Assembly: GCA_034640345.1 (NCBI GenBank)
Contig: JAXRVH010000015.1
Span: 1-64,000, forward strand
Direction: 5' to 3'
DNA: 64,000 bases
Source of the DNA: Drechslera avenae
Taxonomy: Eukaryota > Ascomycota > Dothideomycetes > Pleosporales > Pleosporaceae
In this document: piece by piece, positions 1 through 10,765 of the stretch
Layout of the letters: the number at the start of each line of letters is the position of its first letter
How positions within the stretch are numbered: the stretch's first letter is position 1
Program-made: the position numbers and the translations under genes
Notes under the pieces: model-generated
Databases searched by the model: none
Told to the model about the DNA's origin: nothing
The model's input: only the letters and a program-made list of their open reading frames with translations

Positions 1-3000
1 GAAGGCGTCTAGGTTATTTAGTTAATAAAGTAGAAAATATAATATAGGTAATAGTATATAGAGGTAGTTAAGGTACTATCTAAGTACCTTTTAGGCGAGA
101 ATATACTACTAGAAGGAATAGGTTTATAGATAAAGCTTCTTAAGTAAGAGAGGTATTTCTACTATTCTAATTTATAATTAGAATAGTATAGAAAGAGAAG
201 GCCTTTCTTCTTAAGTAAGGAAAGAATATAGTAGAGTAAATAGAGATATAGAGATTAGGTATAAGGTATAGGCTAAAGGGCACTTAGATAGGTAAGATAA
301 ATAGAGATTATAATAAAGAGGTTATAATAAATATTACTTAGATAATAATAACTAATATATAAAAAAATAATACTATCTTAAATACTATATTAAGTATATA
401 TTTCTATAGAATCTTACTACTATAGCCTATATAGCTAAGTTTAAATAGCTATAGTTATAGATTAACTAGAATAATACTATACGCTAAATAGTGTTTAAGA
501 ATAGTTTAAAGAAAATAATTAAGGATAGCCTTATATACTATAATAAACTAGAAGATTTATATATACTAATAGAACTAGCTATCTAAATTAATAATCGCCT
601 ATAGAAAAGAGTAGAGTAATAGTTATAGAGTACGCTAACTATTACTAATACTAAAAGGTACTAATAATATATTTAGATTAATTAGAAAGAAGATATTATT
701 ATAATAGATAAAGTATAGTAAAGATCTAAAGATTAATACTCTTAGAAAAGACTAAGTAATAGTCTTTCTTAGAAAGAATATAAGAGGCGTTATAATAGTA
801 AGGTATATCTCTAATATAGTAAAGTAGAATACTTCTATAGAGACTACTCTAAGAATAAAACTAGAAAATAAGAAGCTATTAAAATTAGAATAATTAGATA
901 GAGTACGCCTTACCTAGATTCTATACTATTATAGAATAATAATATTAGCGATATAAGGCTATATAAAGAGATTTAATTATTAGACTATAAGACCTATAAG
1001 ATTATACCTCTAGTACTAGAAGCTAGAGAGATAGTAAATTATAATAATATAAGACTAGTAGACTAGAAAGTTATAGATACTAAAGTAATTTAATAGTTAG
1101 TAGATAAAGAATACTAGATATATAGAAATAAAGAATATATAGTAGAAGATTATAATAAAAAGAACTTATATATTACTATTACTAGCCTAAGAGCTAAGAA
1201 AATTATATACTAGGCTATATATAAGTAACTATACTTTAAGAACTAAGAGGCGTAGAATAGAGAATCTATACTCTTCTACGTACTAGAATAGAAGACTAAA
1301 GAATACTAAGCTAAGTACTAGACTAAGTGCAAGCTATAATATAGGTTCTATAAAGAATAATATAAAACTACTAGATAGTAAAGAAATAATAAATAGTATA
1401 AGATTCTTACTAATAAAGAGTATTATATAGAGAATTACTCTATATATAAGAAGCCTAGACCTTAGAAAAACTAGAAGGCTACTTTATAAGAAGAACTAAT
1501 ACCTTATAAATATATTTATTAGTTATTCTACTATAAGAATTATTATAGAATATACTATAATACTAAGTATAGTATAGGCTACTTTCTAAGAAAATATTCT
1601 AGAAAATAAAGCTAGTTAAAAAACTAGAATACTACTAGAAATAGAGTTACGCTAGTATAGGTAGTTCTAAAATAACTCTTTATAATATATAAAACCTAGA
1701 ACTATAGAGTCTTAGATTAAGAGTAAAGATTAGTATATATAGATATAGAATTATAGTAACTATAAATAGTAGTACTATATAGATAGTAATCTTACTCTAA
1801 GTAGTAGAGAAGTATAATATACTATACTAGGTTAAAGACTAACTAGTATAAGTAGTATTAGCTAATAATAACTCTATAGTATATAGAGGTAGTATAATAA
1901 GACTAGAGACCTAACTAGTATTACTAGATATAGTAGAGATAAGAGACTAGGTAATAATTAATATTATAGATCTTAGAGAAGAAGATATATTAATTAGCTA
2001 TAATTAGTTAATTAAGTATAATCTAGCTATTAATTAGCTAAAGAAGAAAATACTTAGCTAAGAGCCTACGCGTAGAGTTACTAGAGTATAAAAGAAGATA
2101 CGCCTAATAGTCTAGAGCTTACCTAGTAATAGAAGAATTAGTAAGATCTTACCTTATAAGATTATAAAAATCTATAAGAAAAACTCTTAGAGAGTAGAAG
2201 TTATTTAGATATAGTAGATTATAATTATAAAGAAAGAACTAGTACTACTAAATATACTATAAGAGTATAATATAAATAAGTTTAGAGAACTATTTAAGAA
2301 AATAGAAGCTACTAAGTTAGTAGATTACTAGAAGTAGAATTATAAAATCTATATTAAAGAAGATACTAAGCTTATTCTAGAACCTATATACCTAGTCGCG
2401 CCTAAGTATAAGATAGAACTAAGAGAGTATATTTAGAAAAATATAAAAAAGAGGTTTATCTATATAAGTAGTAGCTAGATAGCTTTACTAATATTATTTA
2501 TAAAAAAGTCTAATAGAAAGTAGTAGCTATATATTAACTTCTAAAGATTAAATAGTATAATAATAAAGAACTAATACTCTTTACTACTAATAATAGAGCT
2601 TATAGATTAGCTCTAGAGAGCTAAGTAGTTTATAAAATTTAATATTTAGAAAGAATTTTACTATATTTAAATAGCTAAGAGATATAAGTAGAAGATAGCC
2701 TTTAAGATAAAGTATAGACTATATAAATATATAGTTATATTATTTAGATTAATAAATACGCTAGTAACCTTTTAATTAGTTATTAATAAGGCACTCTATA
2801 AGTACTTAGAAATCTTCGCGATAGCGTACTTAGATAATATACTAGTATATTCTAAGAGATTACTTAAAGACTATATAGAATATATAAAGAAGGTACTATA
2901 AAAGCTTAAGAAATATAAGCTATACCTATAACCTAAGAAGTATAAGTTTTATATATAAGAAATAGAATTTCTAGAGTTTATTATCTTAATAGAGAGTATA

Positions 3001-4659
3001 AAAATAAATCTAAAGAAGATCTAGACTATATAGAAATAGCTAATACCTAAGATAGTTAAGAATATATAATTCTTTCTAGAATTTATAAACTTTTATAGAA
3101 AATTTATTAGAAACTACTTCTAGATTATAGTACTACTTATAAAGATTATAAAGAAAGATATAGAGTTTAAGTAGAAAATAGAATACTAGAAAGCTTTTAA
3201 ATAACTAAAGTAGGTATTTCTTAAGGCCTCTATACTAGAAATATATAACCTAAGATATAAGATATAAGTTAAGACTAATATATTAGATTACGCTCTTAGC
3301 GCTATATTATTATAGTAGAGTAATAATATAAAATAGAGACTAGTATTCTACTATTCTAGAAAGTTCTCTAGAGTAGAACTTAACTATAATATTTATAATA
3401 AGAAACTACTAGAAGTAGTTAATACCTTTAAATAATAGGAAGTGTACCTATTAGAACTTCTAGAATAGATTAAAGTATTTTCTAATTACTAAAACCTAAT
3501 AAGTTTTATAATAATAAAGAAACTTAATAGATAATAGGTCTAATAAGCTAAGATACTTACTTAGTTTAACTTTAAGATTACCTATTAAGTAGAATTACTT
3601 AATAGAGTAGTAGATACTCTAAGCTAAAGATCTAATCTATAAAAAGAAGGTTATAAAGAACTATATAACGCGTTACTTAAGAAGATACCTAATAGTAGTC
3701 TTAAGTATAACTAGCTAGAACTAGCTAGAATAGCTAAGATAGCTAAGTAGATAGAAATACTATAATAGTAATAGTAGTAGAAAGTAGCTAACTAGTAGTT
3801 TAAGCCTAAAGAAAATAGCTCTAATAAACTATTATAGAATAAAAAGAAGTACTAAGATATAATCTAAAAAGACTAGATATATATACCTCTATAAATAAGA
3901 AAGAATCTTATTATAGAATTATATAAGTCTCTAAAATATAGATATATATCTATAGAAGAAATAGTTAGAAGACTAGTAAAGGTGTTTACTATACTACGCT
4001 TATAAGTAGAGATATAGAATATCCTAGGTAACTATTTAGTATATTCTAAGAATAAGCCTAAGAGATATAAGCCCTATAGTCTACTATAATCTCTAATACT
4101 ACTAAAATAACTATAGATAAGTATAATAATAGACTTTATAGTAAAGCTTCTAAAATTATTAGAACTAGATTTAGTATAACTTTATAATACTATACTAGTA
4201 ATTATTAATTAATTAACTAAAGTAGTAAAATTTATACCTACTAAGAAATCTATTATAGTAGAAGAGTACGCCTATAAAGTTATAAAGGTACTTATCTTAG
4301 AGTATAGAATACCTAAAGAGTTTATTACTAATTATAATAAACTATTTACTTCTAAGTACTAGAGTACGTTCCTAGTAAAGTTAGGTATAAAGAAAAAGCT
4401 TTTAATAAGCTTCTACCTAGAAACTAATAGCTAAATAGAAAGAATAAACTAGATACTAAAATAGTACTTAAGAATATACGCTAATAAGCTATAAAATAAC
4501 TAGGTTAAGCTCTTACTAATAGTATAATTAGCCTATAATAGTATAAAATCTATAATAATAAGGTAGTTACTTTACTATATAAACTATAGATATAAGCTAG
4601 TTACTTATTAAGATCTAAAGAATATTAAGAGTATTATAGTAGAAGTAGATAATAAAGTA

Positions 4660-4721
4660 ACGTGGTTTATAAGCGAATCGGACACCTAACTGAATCAGAC
4701 ACGCCCTACCAGCGCGGCGAC
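4660..4721 (+). repeat. Left terminal inverted repeat of the Fot1/pogo element
   Basis: Begins ACGTGGTTTATAAGCGAATC and matches the reverse complement of 6445-6506 with a handful of mostly transition differences. Inside it two related 14-bp units stand side by side (4673-4686 and 4690-4703), a doublet that resembles paired transposase binding sites. Confidence 0.9.
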
Positions 4722-5229
4722 TTCGCAATATTATTACAGTTACTTAACATAGTATATTAAAAATTATAATAAGCTAATTTACTCCTTAGATCTATTACTA
4801 TCACTAGCACTATTAATTTCAACCGCACAGGTACGGGCGTTGTGTCTAGTCTACTTACAACGCCCGCACCGCCTCTCCCCTCGCACCCTCTTCGACGAGC
4901 TCTTACTATCACCACGACTACTACCCGCCTATTCAGCTAATACTTCTTATACCTCGCCTACAGTAAGAGTCTCTTCTATCTATACGTATCGCCGCTTACG
5001 GCTCTTACGCTTATTTAACTCGTTAAGAGCCTCTTAAAGAGTAGTAATTTTCTCTATTAGAAGCACTATCTTATGTGCCATTTGCTAAGCCCCTTTACTC
5101 AACTACGCAATCTGCTCAGTAAGTAAATTGGCAGAAGACCCACAGCGCTTTCTCACGCTCTATTAAATAAGACTAATTTAAGCCTTAACTTCGCGCGCGT
5201 TGCGTAGTATCTACGCCTCCCAGGCGGCT

Positions 5230-6361
5230 GCCTATCGCAGTAATTAATATAGTGTCTACACCACTACATCAAGCTTTGATAGCACAGCCTATAGGTTATA
5301 TAGGACCAGACCAGCGCCTCTAAAGCCAGCTTAGATATTCTCCTTTGTGATAGACTGCTCAAAAGCAGCCTTAAAGGCTAGCAGAAAGGTCTCCTTACTA
5401 ATATAGTTAGTGCGGTTGCGTGCCAAGCCCAAAACAGCATCGCTATACTTACGCTTTAACAGCGAGAAGCAGGCGACATCAAGAGGCTGCAACAGGTAAG
5501 ACAAGTGCGCAGGCATACAGAGAAGAATAATATTCTTCTCCTTGCAAAGACCTTAAAAATCAACAGAGCAGTAGCTCTCATAGCCATCAATAATAAGCAG
5601 TTGATACTTACCTACAGTATGCCTCTTTGTGTAGGTATTAAAGTGCTCTAACTAGGCAAGAGCAAGCTAGTTATTTGTTTAGCCATTAGGACTAACTTTA
5701 AGGACCTAGTTAGTAGGCAAATTCTCAAACCAGACGTTAATAAGCACCTTACCCGCAAAGATAACAAAGGGTAGTATCTAGCGACCTAACGCGCCTACGC
5801 CTTAGATTATAGTAACCCACTCACAGTTACCTAGCTATACCCGCTTCTTTTTACTATATCCCTCTAAGCCTATAATAACTAACTATAATAAAATCTTGCC
5901 CATTATAAAGCTAGTCTCGTCAAAGTTATAGATATCATCGTCTATAATACCCTACTTCTACTTTATCGCCTAGACTAAGTCAAACTAGCGCTAGATAGCC
6001 GCTAGGTCCTCACAGGCGGCTCGCTAGTAATTATAGGGACGGCTCTAGCGCGTACAGAGCTCAGGGGTTCGCTTAACAAAGTTATCAACCTAGTTCTTAC
6101 TAGTAAGGTTACTCCCTCACTTATATAATAGTTTATCAGCTATTGCTCGAACGTTAGCCTTTATAGGCGCAAATCCTCTTAAAGACTCATTAAGAATACG
6201 CTTAACTATAGCCTCCTCTTCTAGCTTATTTAGGCGCTTTGAATTCGCTTTATAGTCGCGTCAGGAGCGCTTTCTAGCGCGTCGGTCAGATAGAGTACTT
6301 TAAGGCACGTTATAGATAGAGACAGCACGTCTTTAGCTTTAAACACGTTGCGATTAGACAT
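5230..6361 (-). pseudogene. Fot1/pogo transposase pseudogene (HTH plus DDE_1)
   Basis: An ATG at 6361 opens a minus-strand reading frame. Read through stops it gives the pogo-family DDE text: a 'YNFDETSFIMG' line with the first Asp region, then 'LLIIDGYESY' with the second, then an open 61-codon stretch (5331-5516) containing PAHLSYLLQPLDVACFS and LKRKYSD. It ends with the family's 'KENI..GFRGAGLVLYN' segment. Several in-frame TAG/TAA codons replace expected Gln or Trp codons, so it cannot make a full transposase. The N-terminal helix-turn-helix part is recognisable only by position. Confidence 0.8.
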
Positions 6362-6444
6362 TAAAAAGAGCAAGCTAAAGATCTAATTCAAGATAAGTTG
6401 ATAGGTAATTACGTTATTAAGATATAACGCGTTATAGTGTTAAC

Positions 6445-6506
6445 GTCGCCGCGCTAGTAGGGCGTGTCCGATTCGGTTAGGTATCCAATTCGCTTGTAAA
6501 CCACGT
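6445..6506 (-). repeat. Right terminal inverted repeat of the Fot1/pogo element
   Basis: Reverse complement of the left repeat at 4660-4721, ending CCACGT next to the TA duplication at 6507-6508. Differences from the left copy are mostly transitions, as expected from RIP or from decay after insertion. Confidence 0.9.
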
Positions 6507-7060
6507 TATACCTTTTATATAAATTATATAAAGAACTAAGTAGAAATATTACTTAGTAGAATCTTATAATATTCTAAAATATAAATAAGTAAAGAATTAA
6601 GAGACTAACCTTTAAGAGAGAAGATAAAGTTTTTCTATTATAATAAAATCTAAAAACTAAATAGCTATATAGAAAATTAGATAATCTCTAAGTAGAACTA
6701 TTTAAAATTCTAGAGACTATAGGCCTAGTAAATTATAAACTCTAGCTACTACTAGATATATATATCTACTCTATCTTTTATAAGAAACTACTAGAACTAG
6801 TACTACTAGATACTAAGTTAGTATTAGATATTAAACTTAAAGATAATAATTATATAGTTAAGGAAATTAAGGACCTATAGAAGATTAGTAGTTAGTAGAA
6901 ATACTTAGTTAAATAGTAAGGATAGCTAGAGAGCTATAATACCTAGAAATCTAAGGAGAATCTTACTAACTATAAGAAACTAGTATAGAAGTACTATTAG
7001 AGGTAACTAAAGAAGTTAGAAAAAGGCCTCTAGAGAGAAATAAAGAAAAGTTAAAAGAAG

Positions 7061-8040
7061 AATTAAAGAGTTTATTATTAGCCTATAACTAGCCTAAATT
7101 AGCTAGAGATCTAGATAGTAGTAGTTTAATAGCTAGAAGGTCTATACTAGAGGTAAAGTTTCTCTTAGCCTACTCTTTTATATAATTCTAGATAGTAAGA
7201 ATTATAAGATTATAGTAAGTAAATAAGTACTCTCTACTCTTTACCTTAAGAAGTTTATAATAAAGTTAAGACGCCTCTATAGTAGCTAGAGTCTAATACT
7301 CTTTAGCCTAAGCTACTTCTAACTCTTTCTTATAATACTTATATTATACTTACTTCTACTCTTTCTTAGAAATAAATAGACTATAGTCTATAGAGACTAA
7401 AATATAACTAGTATAATAACTAGTAGTTATTTTAATAAAGTACTAAAAATTCTTCTTCTTATAGCGCTTATAATAGAAATCTATCTCTAGAGACTTATAC
7501 TCTATATAAGTAGTATAGGTATAACGCTTAGTAGTTAAGTTCTAGGTATAGGTATAGTAGAATAAAGAGACTTTAGGTATAGTTAGAAAGGTATAAGAAT
7601 AAGAAACTAGGTATAGATATACTACTACTATATATATAACTTACCTTCTTAGTATAGAAAAATAATAACCTAGAGTATTAGAATAATAACTCTAAGAGAG
7701 AAGGTAATATTATAGATAATAAGTAGATACCTCTCCTAAGTAAAAGATATAATATTAGTAGCTAATAGTTATATAGAGTAAAGATTAATAATTAGTATAG
7801 AGCGTATAGATTACGTAATTAATATTATACTAAGACTAACTATTAGGCGCTAGTATATAATAGTAGTATCTAAGTAATAGTAGCTATTAGAGATATTAGG
7901 CTAGATAAGAATAATATTATAATAGTAGTAATAGTAATAGATAAAGTAATAAGTATATAGTTATAGAGAATTCTCTTTATATACTTATTATAGTTAACTT
8001 TAAATAGTTTATCTCTTACCTAGATTAATACTAGTTATTC
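7061..8040. other. RIP-mutated AT-rich sequence without assignable content
   Basis: Lies between the gypsy chromodomain remnant and the second pogo fragment. It has the same extreme base composition (almost no CpA or TpG). No reading frame, terminal repeat or LTR was recognised on either strand. It may be the 3' LTR/UTR of the gypsy element or another decayed element. Confidence 0.5.
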
Positions 8041-8755
8041 TATTACTTATATAGAATTAGATTATTCTTCTAAAATACCTACTATTCTACCTAGTTACTA
8101 GATAACCTACGTAGAATAAATAATATTAGTCTTACCTACCTTAGTATAGACTAGAATAGAGTAGTATATCCTCTCTATATAATATAAACGCCTAGAAGGC
8201 GAAGATACTATATAACGCCTATAAAGTTAAGGCTTAAAGTACTCTTATTTAATAGAGAGTAAGAAATCGCCTTAAATCTTCTATAAGTTTACTTAATAAA
8301 AAGGTTATATAGCTAAGTAAAGGCGTATAGTAGATAGTATATAAAATAGTATTACTACGTAAGAAGATAAGTACTCTTTAAGAGGCTCTTAATATAGTAA
8401 ATAAGTATAAGAGCTATAAGTAATAATATATATAGATAGAGAAGACTCTTACTATAGATAAGATATAAGAAGTATTAGCTAAATAGGTAGATAGTAGTTA
8501 TAGTAATAGTAAGAGTGCGTTAAAGAGAGTATAAGAAGAGAGGTAGTGCGGGTGTTATAAGTAGACTAGACATAACGCTTATACCTATATAGTTAAGATA
8601 GATAGTGTAAGTAATAGTAGTAATTCTAAAAATTAATTTAGTATATTATAATAGTTTATTAACTATAATAAAAGACTATAATAACGTATTAACATCAACG
8701 CGCTAGTAGGGAGGTGCTCGCTCGCTTAGGGTGCTCGCTCGCTTATGAACCACGT
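8040..8755 (+). mobile_element. Truncated, inverted, heavily RIP-mutated relative of the Fot1/pogo element
   Basis: About 8100-8700 aligns base by base, in reverse complement, with 4740-5230 of the intact-length element. Shared anchors include ACTCTTTAAGAGGCTCTTAA and the block around GTTAAGGCTTAAA. It ends with the same outer terminus (ACCACGT at 8749-8755) followed by TA. Its orientation is opposite to the first copy. Homology fades near 8040-8100, before the DDE core, so only the 3' end of the transposase region and one terminal repeat survive. It is far more AT-rich than the first copy. Confidence 0.75.
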
Positions 8756-8977
8756 TATATCTCTAAATATCATAAGGCTTTAAAAATCGACAATTAAACA
8801 TTATTAATTAAAACTCTTGTCAACTTGATCTACTTTTTTTTAAAAAAAAATTTACTTCTAACGACAGCTTGTACTGAACAGCCCTCTAACCCCCCCCCCC
8901 CCTCTTCTTCCTCGTTTTTATTTCCACTAGTTCCAAAACACAATCTTCAAAAAAGATGTAGAATTATTTCAACAGAC

Positions 8978-9911
8978 TCATAGTACAGCAAATACCACTC
9001 CAAATACCCCCAATAGTCCCAAAACGGCTCCATGGTTGACTACCGCGGCACTGCCTGTGAAAATGGGTGGCGAAGGTGCAACAATTGAAGGAACAGGAGC
9101 GCTAGTATCCGATGGCATACTCGGCACCAGAGTGCTATTTGAGTAAATGATCGTCGTTGTAGTGTTGGCCACACCAGTGGAAAGGACTGGCACTGGTGGC
9201 TCGGGCGTAGTCGACGTGACGTTGACGGTGATACTGGAAGAGGATATGGGAACTTCCGAAGAAGATGAAGAAATAGCAGCAGGCGTTGAAGAAGATGTAG
9301 CCGGGGTACCAGACGACGACGACGACGACAGAATAGGTCCACAAACATTATCCTGAAAGCCCGTATACTCCGTCGTAGCATCCGGTGTACAAGTCGCCGA
9401 GATCTGGTTCGTCAGGCCCGCGTTGCGGAGTTGAATGCAGATGCAAGAAGAGTCGGCGGGGTTGCAGGGCGAGTTTGCGAGATTGGTGAAGAGGATGGTT
9501 TGCTGTTTTTTTGTTCATTCTCATGTCAGTGGACGCTGTACCCGGTACTTGCTCAAATAAGATAAGATGGGATGGAGAAACAGGAAAGGGGGGAGAGGCG
9601 TTTAAAACACTTACAGTACAATCATTCAACCCCTCAATCGCACTGACTAGCGCAGGGGGCAAGTTGGGATAAGGGTTCGCCGACGGCGAAGCTGAAGGCG
9701 ACACCGAAGAAATTGACGATGGCGCAACAGGAGTCGAGGATCCAACAAACTGTCCCGTAGTAACAGTAACAAAACTCGTCAGCGTAACGGCAGACGTCAA
9801 AATGGACGTTGTAGTCGACGGCATGATTGCAGTGGTAGTTTCGGAGGGGTAAACGGGATCGTAGATGCCAAGGAGAGACGAGGTAACTGGTATGTATTGA
9901 CGAATCTGCAT
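8978..9911 (-). CDS. CFEM-like, Ser/Thr-rich GPI-anchored cell-wall protein (start uncertain)
   Basis: Two exons are well supported: 9911-9615 and 9502-8978, joined across a 112-bp intron (GTAAGT...AACAG) and giving 273 aa. The middle of the protein has six cysteines in a CFEM-like spacing (C...C-N-P-A-D-S-S-C-I-C...C...C), with the CxxxxDxxCxC core. Around it are long Ser/Thr/Pro stretches. The C-terminus is a hydrophobic tail (GAVLGLLGVFGVVFAVL) ending the protein, typical of a GPI-anchor signal. The ATG at 9911 is followed at once by CAG and gives no signal peptide. The true first exon is probably upstream: a frame starting at 10319 (MSLPLWLVAIITTF) looks like a signal peptide and could splice to the CAG acceptor at 9906-9908. 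The first two CFEM cysteines are not seen. CFEM proteins act at the cell surface, some in haem uptake or adhesion; no specific role can be assigned. Confidence 0.65.
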
Positions 9912-10765
9912 GTTGCAAACAAGGGATTTCTTAGGTTCGAGTGCAGGAGGAGTTGGCGTTTATAGCTTCAAATGTTCTTGTACTTGTATTGTACGGTAGA
10001 GTAGAAATGGAGATGAGAAGGCCGGGCCTTAACCATGGCTGCACGCGGTAAAGCAAAGATTCTTAGAGCATGGTGGTCAAGTGGGGAATTCGCTGGTTGC
10101 AGATACGCTTTCATGGCCGCTTTTAAACTGTACTGGCGTGATGCTCGTAAAATGAGCAGAGTGAAATTTCTTCTGTTGAGACGTTTTCGGTGGGTAGTCT
10201 TTGTTCTGTTGCGCAGGTGGAATGGAGTGGGGTGGAGTGGTACGCGGTTTTCCGTTTTTGGTCTTTGTTTGCGTATGGAATGTGGTGATGATAGCTACCA
10301 GCCACAGTGGCAACGACATATTATTGGAATGCAGAAAAGTCCTTTCTTCGTTGGTGGCATTTTGTAGTGTTCTGAATACTAGTTAGTTCTAGTTTATTGG
10401 TTTATCTGTTATTATTATTGTATCACCATCACATGTCTTGAGACTGCTTGGACCAAGTTTGGGTACTCAAGAACAATCTTGCTATTTAGACTACGCGACA
10501 ACTGGGTCATCAATCCATAAAACACGCGACCTTGACGCACTACTTTCCTTGAGCACTAATTGGTCTAATTAGACTTGGAACATCAATTGATAGACACAAA
10601 TATTGATCGCAAAAAATAATAATCAAGTGGAACATGTCCATTACAGAACATTCGACACTAACCTACTACGTCTTTTAATCAAACAAAACGCCCAGTCAGC
10701 CTAACACTACACCGCCTGATCAATAATGGCCAAAACTTCAATTACCATACAAACACGTCTCCTCT
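9912..10765. other. Upstream region of the CFEM-like gene; likely contains its signal-peptide exon
   Basis: Apart from the possible minus-strand first exon at about 10077-10319 (hydrophobic N-terminus), no gene is seen. The part from 10,380 to 10,765 is AT-leaning and lies downstream of ARP5. Confidence 0.4.

Larger units (their letters stand above)
4660..6506 (-). mobile_element. Fot1/pogo-type DNA transposon inserted in the gypsy relic
   Basis: A 1,847-bp element bounded by 62-bp imperfect terminal inverted repeats and flanked by a TA target duplication (4658-4659 and 6507-6508), the target choice of Tc1/mariner-pogo elements. The gypsy reading frame stops at the left TA and resumes after the right TA, so this is an insertion into an older element. 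Base composition is nearer to genic DNA than the host element, with many CpA and TpG left, so it has suffered less RIP and probably arrived later. It encodes a broken transposase on the minus strand. Confidence 0.9.
1..7060 (+). mobile_element. RIP-degraded Ty3/gypsy (chromoviral) retrotransposon relic, interrupted at 4660-6506
   Basis: Reading the plus strand through its stops gives the usual gypsy order. A CCHC-like gag knuckle remnant lies near 810-860 (cysteines turned to tyrosine), protease-region text near 1970-2050, and reverse transcriptase at about 2400-2860. The RT includes an IKxRLYKYIVILFRLIN stretch and the active-site line YLDNILVYS at 2827-2856. RNase H follows, then integrase with a 'KPYSLL...IIDFIVKLLK' stretch near 4060-4160. 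After the interrupting transposon the frame resumes with a DKVFLL...KLDNL segment (about 6620-6700) and a chromodomain-like 'YLVK' tail (about 6840-6960). Stops sit where Gln and Trp codons are expected, as CpA-to-TpA mutation would give. No LTR could be delimited; the left end may lie outside the window. No functional protein is encoded. Confidence 0.85.

Noticed and set aside
8700..8755. Short spaced repeats that could suggest a CRISPR-like array
   Set aside because: Only two 16-bp units 1 bp apart within a transposon terminus; the genome is eukaryotic.
9040..9381. Arg-rich 113-codon minus-strand frame
   Set aside because: Shadow of the Ser-rich CFEM-like exon in another frame.
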